Source: Deltaproteobacteria bacterium
Lineage (GTDB): Bacteria > Myxococcota_A > UBA9160 > SMWR01
Direction of reading: 5' to 3'
NCBI GenBank assembly: GCA_024638705.1
Contig: JAHEJV010000004.1
Location: 1-46,375 of the forward strand
Length of the DNA stretch: 46,375 bases
The position numbers and the translations under genes were made by a program. The notes below the pieces were generated by a model that worked only from the letters and a program-made list of their open reading frames with translations, was not told the origin of the DNA and ran no database searches. This document shows, in pieces, positions 36,271-46,375 of the stretch. Every line of letters begins with the position of its first letter. Position 1 is the stretch's first letter.

Positions 36271-36286
36271 ATTTCCCCTGGGAAAT
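36271..36286. promoter_or_regulatory. Palindrome ATTTCCC-CT-GGGAAAT upstream of dnaK
   Basis: Perfect 7-bp arms, 2-nt spacer; a TTGACA hexamer follows at 36299-36304. Not CIRCE. Confidence 0.45.
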
Positions 36287-36378
36287 CGGCGCAGGCGGTT
36301 GACAGGGAGGGCCTCCGGCCGAGGTTTGGCCCCATCGCGTCGCCAGCGACGGAGCGTGGCGACCCAGGAGAGGATTTC

Positions 36379-38289
<1,911 letters not shown>

Positions 38290-38311
38290 GGCGCAGGACG
38301 GCGGGGGGACG

Positions 38312-38719
38312 GTGAGCGTCCGGAGCCCGAAACGGGGCGACCCGAGCCCGAGCGGACGGCACTTCGGCGAGTTCTCCGAGCGACTCCTCGGCGACCACTG
38401 GCAGCCGGACGTCGACGTCTTCGAGACCGCGGAGGCGTTCGTCGTCCGCGCCGAGCTGGCAGGCGTCCGTCGCGGTGAGCTGCGCGTCACGGTCGACGGC
38501 GACCGGCTGCGGATCCGCGGCATGCGCGACGGCGAGGGCCAGCGCGCGGTCCGCCTCCACCAGATGGAGATCGCGACGGGTCCTTTCGAGCGCAGTCTGC
38601 GCATCCCCGAGGACGTCGACCGCGACCGCGTCACCGCGCATCTCGAGGACGGCCTCCTCACCGTCACGCTCGCAAAACGCTCGACGGGACACCGCAGCGT
38701 CCCCGTCGAGCGGCAGTAA
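38312..38719 (+). CDS. Small heat shock protein, Hsp20/alpha-crystallin family
   Basis: GTG 38312 after GGGGGGAC: 'WQPDVDVFETAEAFVVRAELAGVRRGELRVTVDGDRLRIRGMRDGE...GPFERSLRIPEDVDRDRVTAHLEDGLLTVTLAKRS'. The track ORF start (38207) overlaps dnaK. Confidence 0.93.
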   Translation: MSVRSPKRGDPSPSGRHFGEFSERLLGDHWQPDVDVFETAEAFVVRAELAGVRRGELRVTVDGDRLRIRGMRDGEGQRAVRLHQMEIATGPFERSLRIPEDVDRDRVTAHLEDGLLTVTLAKRSTGHRSVPVERQ

Positions 38720-38731
38720 GGAAAGAGCGCC

Positions 38732-41152
38732 TTGAGCGACGAAGAACGAGACCAGACCCGCGAGACCAGCGGGGGCGGCGGCACCGAGATCGCGGTGGAG
38801 AGCGGTGGCGGAGAAGAGAGCTCCGTCGTCGAGCTCCCCGGCGTGCTGCCGATCCTCCCGCTCAAGAACACGGTGCTCTTCCCGCATCTGCTGTCGCCGC
38901 TGCTCGTGAACACCGACCGCTCGCGGAAGTTGATCGACGAGGTGTTGCGCAGCCCCGACCGCCTGCTCTTGAGCGTGGCCGTGCGCGGTCCCGTCGAAGC
39001 GAGCCCCGGGCCCGACGACGTCTACCGGGTCGGCACGGTGATGCGCATCGCGAAGATGCTGAAGTTCCCGGACGACTCGTATCGCCTGCTGGTGCAGGGC
39101 GTCGCCCGCGCGCGGGTGGAGACCGTCGTCGGCGAGGATCCGTTCATGACCGGGCGCGTGTCGCGTCTCGACGACGCGGGCGATCTCGACTCCGTCGAGC
39201 TGACCGCGATGGCGCGCAATCTCGCCCAGGAGTTCATCGCCCTCGTCGGCGCGAGCCCGCGTCTCTCCGACGAGCTCCAGGTGCTCGCCCAGGGCGTCGA
39301 CGATCCCTCGAAGCTCGCCGACCTCGTCGCATCGCATCTCGACGTCGACGTGTCCGGGAAGCAGGAGCTGCTCGAGGAGGTCGACGTGCGTCAGCGCCTC
39401 GAGCGGGTGCTCGCCGAGGTGTCGCGCGAGAAGGACGCCCACAAGGTCGAGAGCGAGATCCGCGAGAAGGTGCAGACCGACATCGGCCGCACCCAGCGCG
39501 ACTACATGCTGCGCCAGCAGCTCGAAGCGATCCGTCAGGAGCTCGGCGAGCGCGAGGACTCGGAGACGGAGATCGAGCGCCTGCGGGAGAAGATCGAGTC
39601 GGCCGGCATGCCGGAAGAGGCGCACGATCAGGCGAAGCGCGAGCTCGACCGGCTTGCCCAGATGCCCGCCGCGGCCGCCGAGCATGGAGTGATCCGCACC
39701 TACATCGAGTGGATGGTCGACCTTCCGTGGCAGAAGTCGAGCGAGGACCGCCTCGATCCCGAGGAGGCGCGACGCATCCTCGACGAGGACCACTACGGCC
39801 TCGAGAAGGTGAAGGACCGCATCGTCGAGTACATCGCCGTGCTCTCGCTGAAGCGCGATCTGCGCGGCCCGATCCTGTGTTTCGTCGGGCCTCCCGGCAC
39901 GGGGAAGACGTCGCTCGGCCGCTCGATCGCGCGCGCCCTGGGGCGCGAATTCGAGCGCGTCTCGCTAGGCGGCGTGCGCGACGAGGCGGAGATCCGCGGA
40001 CATCGCCGCACCTACGTCGGCGCGCTCCCGGGACGCATCATCCAGAATCTCCGCCGCGCCGGGACGCGCAACCCGGTGTTCGTACTCGACGAGGTCGACA
40101 AGGTCGGCACCGACTACCGCGGCGACCCGTCGTCGGCGCTGCTCGAAGTGCTCGACCCGGAACAGAACGGCACGTTCAGCGATCACTATCTCGAAGTGCC
40201 CTTCGATCTCTCGAACATCCTGTTCATCGCCACCGCGAACCTGATGGATCCGGTGCCGCCGGCGCTGCGCGACCGCATGGAGGTGATCGAGCTGCCCGGC
40301 TACACCGCCGAGGAGAAGCTCGAGATCGCCAAGCGCTTCCTGGTGCCGCGGCAGCTCGCGGCGAACGGCGTCGCCGACGCTGGCGTCGATCTCCCCGACG
40401 ACACGCTGCGTCGGGTCATCGCGAGCTACACGCGCGAGGCGGGCGTCCGGAACCTCGAGCGCGAGATCGGCGCGATCGCACGCAAGCTGGCCCGCCGCAT
40501 CGCCGAGGGCGAAGACGGGAAATCGCTACGCGTGGCGCCCGACGACCTCGCCGAGCTGCTCGGGCCGGTGAAGTACGAGCCCGAGGTGGCCGAGCGCGCT
40601 GGAATCCCCGGCGTGGCGGTGGGCCTCGCCTGGACCCCGGCCGGCGGCGACATCCTCTTCGTCGAGTCCACGCGGATGCCGGGGAAGGGCGAGCTGAAGC
40701 TCACCGGCTCGCTCGGCGACGTGATGCGCGAATCGGCGGAAGCGGCTCGCTCCTGGCTGCGCGGGCGCGCCGAGGACTACGGCCTCGACCCCGACGCGTT
40801 CCGGAACTCCGACATCCATCTACACGTTCCCGCCGGCGCCGTCCCGAAGGACGGCCCCTCGGCGGGGATCGCGATGGTGACGTCGCTCGCTTCGCTGATG
40901 ACCGGGCGGTCCGGCCATCCCGACGTCGCGATGACCGGGGAGATCACGTTGCGCGGACGCGTGCTACCGGTCGGGGGCATCAAGGAAAAGGTGTTGGCCG
41001 CGAAGCGCGCGGGAGTCGCCCGCGTGGTGCTGCCCGAGCGCAATCGCAAGGATGTCGAAGAAGTCGAGGTGGAGCTCCTCGAGGGGCTCGACCTGCAATA
41101 CGTGGGAACCATCGATGAAGCTCTGGAGCACACCCTGCAGCCTGCCCATTGA
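38732..41152 (+). CDS. lon: ATP-dependent protease Lon
   Basis: LON N-domain '[25 protein letters not shown]', AAA+ '[60 protein letters not shown]', Ser-Lys protease '[22 protein letters not shown]...[19 protein letters not shown]'. TTG start. Confidence 0.98.
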   Translation: MSDEERDQTRETSGGGGTEIAVESGGGEESSVVELPGVLPILPLKNTVLFPHLLSPLLVNTDRSRKLIDEVLRSPDRLLLSVAVRGPVEASPGPDDVYRVGTVMRIAKMLKFPDDSYRLLVQGVARARVETVVGEDPFMTGRVSRLDDAGDLDSVELTAMARNLAQEFIALVGASPRLSDELQVLAQGVDDPSKLADLVASHLDVDVSGKQELLEEVDVRQRLERVLAEVSREKDAHKVESEIREKVQTDIGRTQRDYMLRQQLEAIRQELGEREDSETEIERLREKIESAGMPEEAHDQAKRELDRLAQMPAAAAEHGVIRTYIEWMVDLPWQKSSEDRLDPEEARRILDEDHYGLEKVKDRIVEYIAVLSLKRDLRGPILCFVGPPGTGKTSLGRSIARALGREFERVSLGGVRDEAEIRGHRRTYVGALPGRIIQNLRRAGTRNPVFVLDEVDKVGTDYRGDPSSALLEVLDPEQNGTFSDHYLEVPFDLSNILFIATANLMDPVPPALRDRMEVIELPGYTAEEKLEIAKRFLVPRQLAANGVADAGVDLPDDTLRRVIASYTREAGVRNLEREIGAIARKLARRIAEGEDGKSLRVAPDDLAELLGPVKYEPEVAERAGIPGVAVGLAWTPAGGDILFVESTRMPGKGELKLTGSLGDVMRESAEAARSWLRGRAEDYGLDPDAFRNSDIHLHVPAGAVPKDGPSAGIAMVTSLASLMTGRSGHPDVAMTGEITLRGRVLPVGGIKEKVLAAKRAGVARVVLPERNRKDVEEVEVELLEGLDLQYVGTIDEALEHTLQPAH

Positions 41153-42020
41153 GCGGGCGCTGATCGGACTCGCCATCGCCGCGTTCGCCACGGGCTGCGT
41201 CACGCGCGGCAAGCACGTCGAAGTGGTGGACGAGCGCGATCGCCTGCAGCAGAAGGTCGCCGACCTCGAGCGCACGAACGAAGCGCTCGGGGGCGAGCGG
41301 CTCAAGCTGCTCGACGAGATGGAGGATCTCCGCGTCGCGCGCGAGGAGCTGAACGCCGAGGTCGACGAACTGACGTCGCTGCGCGACCAGCTCGCCGAGA
41401 ACCTCGCCAAGCGCGAGGCCGAGGTGGAAGAGCTCGCGAAGAAATCGACGACCTACGAGGAGCTCGTGAAGGACCTCGAGTCGGAGGTCTCCGCGGGGCA
41501 GATCCAGATCACCCAGCTCCGCGACGGCCTGCGGCTCAACCTCGCCCAGGACATCCTGTTCCGCTCGGGCTCGTCGACGCTCGAGCCCTACGGCGTCAAG
41601 GTGCTGATGAAGGTGTCGAGCCAGCTCGCGCGCCATCCGCAGCAGGTCGAGGTGCAGGGCCACTCCGACGACGTGCCGCTGTCGAACTCGCTCGCGGCGC
41701 GCTGGGGCACGAACTGGGAGCTCGCGGCGGCGCGCGCTTCGCAGGTGGTGCGTCTGTTCGAGGCGGAAGGGGTCGATCCGACGCGACTGCGGGCCGTGTC
41801 CTACGGGAGCCACAACCCGGTCGCGTCCAACGACACGGCCGAGGGACGCGCGCAGAACCGACGCATCGAGATCCGCCTGATCCCGATCGACGCGCCGCAG
41901 CCGGGCGGCGATCCGGTGGAAGAGCCGGAAGGAGCGCCTGCGGCGGCGGACACTGGAGCGCCTTCGGCGGCAGGCCCCGGAGCGTCCGCGGCGGAGGCGA
42001 CGCCCGAAACCGCGTCGTGA
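41115..42020 (+). CDS. OmpA-family peptidoglycan-binding lipoprotein with coiled coil
   Basis: '[58 protein letters not shown]' then OmpA_C '[107 protein letters not shown]'. Confidence 0.88.
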   Translation: MKLWSTPCSLPIERALIGLAIAAFATGCVTRGKHVEVVDERDRLQQKVADLERTNEALGGERLKLLDEMEDLRVAREELNAEVDELTSLRDQLAENLAKREAEVEELAKKSTTYEELVKDLESEVSAGQIQITQLRDGLRLNLAQDILFRSGSSTLEPYGVKVLMKVSSQLARHPQQVEVQGHSDDVPLSNSLAARWGTNWELAAARASQVVRLFEAEGVDPTRLRAVSYGSHNPVASNDTAEGRAQNRRIEIRLIPIDAPQPGGDPVEEPEGAPAAADTGAPSAAGPGASAAEATPETAS

Positions 42021-43336
42021 TCCGGGACGCGCGCGACGCGCTCGTCGCCGTCCACCGCGCCGCCCTCGCCGCCGTCGATCCCGCTCGCGCCGTCGACACC
42101 GCGCTGTGTCGATCCGGCGACGGCGTCACGATTGCGGGACGTCCCGTCCCGACCGACACGCCGATCTTCGTCCTGGCCGTGGGGAAGGCCGCCGGGGCGA
42201 TGGCCGAGGCGGCCGAGGCGACCCTTGGCGCCGCCTGTACCGGCGGGATCGCGCTGGTGCCCGACGGCGGCGAGCGTCCGCTCGCGCGCTGCACGGTGCG
42301 CGTCGCAAGCCATCCGCTTCCCGATGCGCGCGGCGAGGAAGCGACCCGGGAGATCCTCACCTGGCTCGGGGGGGTCCCGCGCGACGCCACGCTGCTCGTG
42401 CTGCTCTCGGGTGGCGGATCCAGTCTCCTGTGCGCGCCCGCCGAGGGGATCGCGCTGTCCGACGTGGCGGCGACGGTCGACTTGCTGATGCGCGCCGGTG
42501 CGTCGATCGACGAGCTGAACGCGGTCCGCAAGCATCTGTCCGCCGCGACCGGCGGTCGGCTCGCCGTCGCGACGGCGGCGCAGCGCGTGGAGGTGTTGGC
42601 GATCTCCGACGTCGTTTCCGATCGCCTCGACGTGATCGCGTCGGGTCCGTTCGCGCCCGACCCGACGCGCTACGCCGACGCGCGCGCGGTCCTGGATCGC
42701 TGCGACCCCGACCGCCGGGCGCCCGAGGTCATCCGCGCGCACCTCGCCGCGGGCGTTCGCGGCGAGCGTGGCGAAACCCCGGATGCGGCAGCCCCGGCCT
42801 TCGCGCGTGTGCGACACACGATCGTGGCGAGCAACGACGAGGCGGTGCGGGCGGCTTGTGTCGCCGCCGAGGCGCGCGGCTGGCGTAGCGTCGCGCTGCC
42901 GCGTCGGCTCACGGGCGAAGCGCGCGACCTCGCGGAGCCGCTCGTCGCGCGTGCGGATGCCGAGGTCGGCGCCGCGCCGGTCTGCCTCGTCGCCGGAGGC
43001 GAGACCGTCGTTACCGTGCGCGGGAGAGGGAAGGGCGGGCGCAGCCAGGAGCTCGCCCTCGCGGCGGCGCTCGCGATCGAGGGGCGCACCGACGTGGCGA
43101 TCCTCGCCGCGGGCACGGACGGAGCCGACGGTCCGACGGACGCCGCAGGGGCCTACGCCGACGGCGGGACCGTCGCGCGCGGGCGCGCGGCCGGCGTGGA
43201 CGCGCGCCGCGCGCTCGCCGAGAACGATTCGCACGGTTTCTTCGCCGCCGAGGGCGGGCTCCTGCGCACGGGGCCGACCGGAACGAACGTCGCCGACCTC
43301 GCATTCGTGCTCCGCGACGCGGCCCGCTACAACTGA
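42017..43336 (+). CDS. Glycerate 2-kinase (type-2 / MOFRL family)
   Basis: 'VLAVGKAAGAMAEAAEATLG', 'LLVLLSGGGSSLLCAPAEGIALSD', 'VVSDRLDVIASGPFAPDPT', C-terminal MOFRL 'GGRSQELALAAALAIEGRTDVAILAAGTDGADGPTDAAGAYADG'. Confidence 0.93.
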   Translation: MIRDARDALVAVHRAALAAVDPARAVDTALCRSGDGVTIAGRPVPTDTPIFVLAVGKAAGAMAEAAEATLGAACTGGIALVPDGGERPLARCTVRVASHPLPDARGEEATREILTWLGGVPRDATLLVLLSGGGSSLLCAPAEGIALSDVAATVDLLMRAGASIDELNAVRKHLSAATGGRLAVATAAQRVEVLAISDVVSDRLDVIASGPFAPDPTRYADARAVLDRCDPDRRAPEVIRAHLAAGVRGERGETPDAAAPAFARVRHTIVASNDEAVRAACVAAEARGWRSVALPRRLTGEARDLAEPLVARADAEVGAAPVCLVAGGETVVTVRGRGKGGRSQELALAAALAIEGRTDVAILAAGTDGADGPTDAAGAYADGGTVARGRAAGVDARRALAENDSHGFFAAEGGLLRTGPTGTNVADLAFVLRDAARYN

Positions 43337-43339
43337 CCC

Positions 43340-44734
43340 GTGGGCGGGGAGAGACGCAGACGCAGGAGCATCCGGGCGGCGGGCACTTCGTGGCTCGCGC
43401 TCGTCGTGCGCGGCGCGGTGCTGTTCGGGCTGATCGTCCGCGCCGCGGGGCTCTACGCACGGATGCGTCTCGCGTCGCGAGGCACCTGGCCGATCCGGGA
43501 CGCGGACCGCGAGCGCAAGCTCGTGCGCTTCGCATCGCGGTTCGTCGACGTCGCGACGCGCTACCGCGCCGGGCTGATCAAGCTCGGGCAGGTCGCCAGC
43601 CTGCGCGTCGAGGTGTTGCCCGAGGCGTTGACCCGCGAGCTCGCGCGCCTCCAGGACCGCGTCGCGCCGCATCCCTTCGAGGAGATCTCCGCGCGGATCG
43701 AGAGCGAGTGGGGCGAGCCGTGGAGCGCGCGTCTGGCCGACCTCTGGCCCGAACCGATCGCCGCCGCCAGCCTGGGTCAGGTGCACGAGGCGCGCGCGCT
43801 CGATGGTCGTCGCCTCGCGGTGAAGGTCCTCTATCCCGGAATCGAGCGGTCCGTCGCCGTCGACCTCATGATGGCCCGTCTCGCGCTCTGGCTCTTCGAC
43901 TTCGTCACGGTCGGCGATCTCGGCGAGGTCTATCGCCAGCTGCGCGATTCGATCCGCGGCGAGATGGACTACGAGCGGGAGGGAAGGGCGGCGGAGGAGG
44001 TGGCGAAGAATCTCGCCGCCGAGCCCGCGCTCTGGGAGCAGCTGCGCGTTCCCGCGATCGACTGGAAGCTCACGACGCGCCGCGTGCTCGCGATGGAGTT
44101 CATCGAGGGTGTGAAGATCAACGACATCGAGGGCGCGGCTTCACGCGGTGTGTCGCGCGACGAGCTGGTCGCGCGCGCGGGCCGCGCCTTCCTGCACATG
44201 ATGTTTCGCGACGGGTTCTTCCACTGCGATCCGCACCCGGGAAACCTGATCGTCGACGGCGAGGGCCGCATCGCGATCATCGATTTCGGCATGAACGAGC
44301 GCCTCGCGCCCAGCGTGCTGGCGGCGGTGCGTGACCACCTGCGCGCGTCGGTGCTGCGCGATCCCGACTTGTTCGCATCGTCGCTGGTCGACGCGGGTGC
44401 GATCGAGGCGCGCGTCGCGCCGGTCGCGCGGGAGATCGCCGAGATCGCCTTCGATCCCGAGCTCTACAACCTCACGCCGAGCGAGCTGGCGAATCTCGAC
44501 TTTGCGGCGCATTTCCAACGCATGCGCTCCCATCTCGACCGCCTCGAGAACTTCCGCCTCCCGCCGGGCATCGTGATGTGGTCGCGCGCGCTGTCGATCC
44601 TCTACGCGCTGATCGTCGAGCTGGCGCCGGGCATCCGACCGCTCGACGTGTTCGGCCCCTACGTGATGGAGTTCCTGCAAGGGCCGCCCCCGGAAGCGCC
44701 GACGCCGCGTGCGGCAGCGGGCGCGCGGGCGTAA
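43340..44734 (+). CDS. AarF/UbiB (ABC1) atypical kinase family protein
   Basis: 'LIKLGQVASLRVEVLPEALTRELARLQDRVAPHPFEEI', 'PIAAASLGQVHEARALDGRRLAVKVLYPGIERSVAVDL', 'FHCDPHPGNLIVDGEGRIAIIDFGMNERL'. Confidence 0.94.
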   Translation: MGGERRRRRSIRAAGTSWLALVVRGAVLFGLIVRAAGLYARMRLASRGTWPIRDADRERKLVRFASRFVDVATRYRAGLIKLGQVASLRVEVLPEALTRELARLQDRVAPHPFEEISARIESEWGEPWSARLADLWPEPIAAASLGQVHEARALDGRRLAVKVLYPGIERSVAVDLMMARLALWLFDFVTVGDLGEVYRQLRDSIRGEMDYEREGRAAEEVAKNLAAEPALWEQLRVPAIDWKLTTRRVLAMEFIEGVKINDIEGAASRGVSRDELVARAGRAFLHMMFRDGFFHCDPHPGNLIVDGEGRIAIIDFGMNERLAPSVLAAVRDHLRASVLRDPDLFASSLVDAGAIEARVAPVAREIAEIAFDPELYNLTPSELANLDFAAHFQRMRSHLDRLENFRLPPGIVMWSRALSILYALIVELAPGIRPLDVFGPYVMEFLQGPPPEAPTPRAAAGARA

Positions 44735-44745
44735 GATCGCGCGCC

Positions 44746-45222
44746 ATGACGGTGTCGCCCGAACTCTACAAGCAGGCGCTCGCGCGTTGGGCGACCGGAG
44801 TCACGATCGTCACGGCGCGCAGCGGAGATCGCGTTCACGGCATGACGGTCTCCGCTTTCACCGAGGTGTCCCTCGATCCGCCCCTCGTGCTCGTGTGCGC
44901 CGACCGCAGCTCGAACACGTTGCCGCTCGTTCGCGAGGGGGGTGTGTTCGCGGTGAACGTCCTGGCGCGCGATCAGGAGGCACTCTCGAACCGCTTTGCC
45001 TCGAAGAAGGAAGAGTGGACCCGCTTCGAGGGGCTCGAAACCGACACGGGCACGACCGGCGCGCCCCTGCTGCGCGGCGCGGTCGCCAACCTCGATTGCC
45101 GCGTGGCGGACATGCATGAGCACGGCGACCACGTCGTGCTCGTCGGCGCCGTCGAAGAGGTCCGCACCGCCGACCACGACCCGCTGCTCTACTTCCGCGG
45201 CGCCTACGGGGGCATCGCCTAG
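44746..45222 (+). CDS. Flavin reductase family protein
   Basis: 'YKQALARWATGVTIVTARSGDRVHGMTVSAFTEVSLDPPLVLVCADRSSNTLPLVREGGVFAVNVLARDQEALSNRFA' (flavin_reduct signature); ATG 44746. Confidence 0.93.
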   Translation: MTVSPELYKQALARWATGVTIVTARSGDRVHGMTVSAFTEVSLDPPLVLVCADRSSNTLPLVREGGVFAVNVLARDQEALSNRFASKKEEWTRFEGLETDTGTTGAPLLRGAVANLDCRVADMHEHGDHVVLVGAVEEVRTADHDPLLYFRGAYGGIA

Positions 45223-45282
45223 CAGGCCGTCGCCCTTTTCGGCGCGCGCCGTGCTGTGCGTGGTGTGTGATAGCTTGGCGGC

Positions 45283-45930
45283 GTGGAGCCGCTCCGCTTC
45301 GTCGCGTACTCCGATTATCTCTGCCCGTGGTGCTACAACGCGTCACGCCGGCTGCATCGTCTCGAGTCGGAAGAGCCGGACGTGGTGATCACCTGGAAGA
45401 GCTATCTGCTCCGGCCGCGACCCACGGCGAACCGCGACCTCGAGAAGTTCCGGCGTTACACCGAGTCGTGGAAGCGTCCTGCGGCCGATCCGGACGCCGG
45501 GAACTTTCGCGTCTGGTCGACCGACGTCGGTCCGCCCACACACAGCGTTCCAGCGCATCTCGTCGCGAAGGCGGCTGCGGCGCTCGGCGCCGATGCCTTC
45601 CGCGCGGTGCACGACCGCCTCCTGGTCGCGTACTTCGAGGAGAACCGCGACATCTCCGACCCCGCGGCCCTGCGCGCCCTCTGGATCGAGGCGGGTCTGC
45701 CCGAGGCCGGGTTCGCGCGGCACGAGGATCCGGCCCTGCTCGACGCCGTGCTCGCCGACCACGCCGAGGCGATCGAGATGGGCGCGAACGGCGTGCCCGC
45801 GCTTCGCCAGGAGGGCCGCGACGCCGCCGTCACCGGGGCGCTGCCCTACGAGGCGTATCTGCGCTGGGTGCAGAAGATCCGCTCCCGCGCGGCCGAGGCG
45901 GGCGTTTCCACCCCCGGCGGAAAAGTGTGA
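45283..45930 (+). CDS. DsbA-family oxidoreductase (FrnE-like thioredoxin fold)
   Basis: 'LRFVAYSDYLCPWCYNASRRLHRLE' (CPWC), 'ITWKSYLLRP', 'GANGVPAL' cis-Pro loop. Confidence 0.85.
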   Translation: MEPLRFVAYSDYLCPWCYNASRRLHRLESEEPDVVITWKSYLLRPRPTANRDLEKFRRYTESWKRPAADPDAGNFRVWSTDVGPPTHSVPAHLVAKAAAALGADAFRAVHDRLLVAYFEENRDISDPAALRALWIEAGLPEAGFARHEDPALLDAVLADHAEAIEMGANGVPALRQEGRDAAVTGALPYEAYLRWVQKIRSRAAEAGVSTPGGKV

Positions 45931-45988
45931 ATTTCCGGTAAAGCCCGGGTCGCCGCCGTCCGATTCGCCTCAACAGGAGGGCGGTGGA

Positions 45989-46375
45989 ATGACTCGGATG
46001 TTCTGCTCGGTTTGTGGGATCACGGGCTTCGCCGAGACGCGCTGGCCGGGATCGGACGCGGCGGAGTCGCTCGGTTGGTGGCTCGGCGGACTTCCCGGAT
46101 TCCTGATCTGTGCATGGCGCCACGTGCTGCGTACCAAACACTGTGCGCTGTGCGGAAGCGCTGCGCTCGCGCGCGAAACGCGCGCGTCGGCAGCGCGTCA
46201 GCCGAGCGCGCCGCCGCATCTCGAGCGCGCGACCGGCGACGACGGGATGTGGCCCTCGCACTGGCGCGATCCCCGCGCGCGGCTGCGGCGCGGCGCCGGC
46301 TGCGTCGCGGCGTGGGGGCTGCTCGTGATCGGCTTGCCCGCAGTCGCCGCATGCGCCGCCGTGGCGTGGATCGCG
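45989..46375 (+). CDS. Zinc-ribbon/transmembrane protein, partial (C-terminus beyond the right edge)
   Basis: ATG 45989 after AGGAGG: MTRMFCSVCGITGFAETRWPGSDAAESLGWWLGGLPGFLICAWRHVLRTKHCALCGSAALARETRASAARQPSAPPHLERATGDDGMWPSHWRDPRARLRRGAGCVAAWGLLVIGLPAVAACAAVAWIA..., no stop before the window end; CxxC...CxxC split across a hydrophobic segment. Absent from the ORF track. Confidence 0.7.
   Translation, partial: MTRMFCSVCGITGFAETRWPGSDAAESLGWWLGGLPGFLICAWRHVLRTKHCALCGSAALARETRASAARQPSAPPHLERATGDDGMWPSHWRDPRARLRRGAGCVAAWGLLVIGLPAVAACAAVAWIA

Noticed and set aside
36194-36340. CIRCE or sigma-32 element before dnaK
   Set aside because: No TTAGCACTC/GAGTGCTAA pair. CCCCGTATC and CCCCATCG resemble a sigma-32 -10, but no CTTGAA sits at the right spacing.

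Overview
High-GC bacterial chromosome segment, Deltaproteobacteria/Myxococcota-like by gene content (inference only). Six blocks can be read. (1) About 1-16.7 kb is an exopolysaccharide (EPS) locus. The minus-strand operon encodes a sugar transferase, flippase, four glycosyltransferases, O-antigen ligase/polymerase, two sulfotransferases and a chain-length (Wzz) protein cut by the left edge. The divergent plus-strand arm encodes a polysaccharide-export lipoprotein, an outer-membrane beta-barrel, a MopE/nidogen-like surface protein and an alginate-lyase-like protein. (2) About 16.7-23 kb is a minus-strand housekeeping block: HEAT-repeat protein, MBL-fold hydrolase, PmbA/TldE, TldD, HAD hydrolase, ArsR-methyltransferase. 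(3) 22.9-36.1 kb is a complete-looking type II secretion operon gspC-D-E-F-G-H-I-J-K-L-M-N on the minus strand, with no gspO in the window. (4) 36.4-41.2 kb is dnaK, hsp20 and lon on the plus strand. (5) 41.1-45.9 kb encodes an OmpA-like lipoprotein, glycerate 2-kinase, UbiB/AarF kinase, flavin reductase and FrnE-like DsbA protein. (6) A zinc-ribbon/TM protein is cut by the right edge. Most notable observations: a GspD secretin with an apparent C-terminal SPOR (peptidoglycan-binding) domain; a PglC-type sugar transferase fused to a catalytically dead GGDEF-like domain; a highly structured, palindrome-rich intergenic region between the two EPS arms; acidic extensions on minor pseudopilins; and a tandem-repeat/hairpin element in front of the MBL gene. 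No rRNA, tRNA, CRISPR array or transposase was recognised. All family calls come from reading translated sequence; no database search was run.
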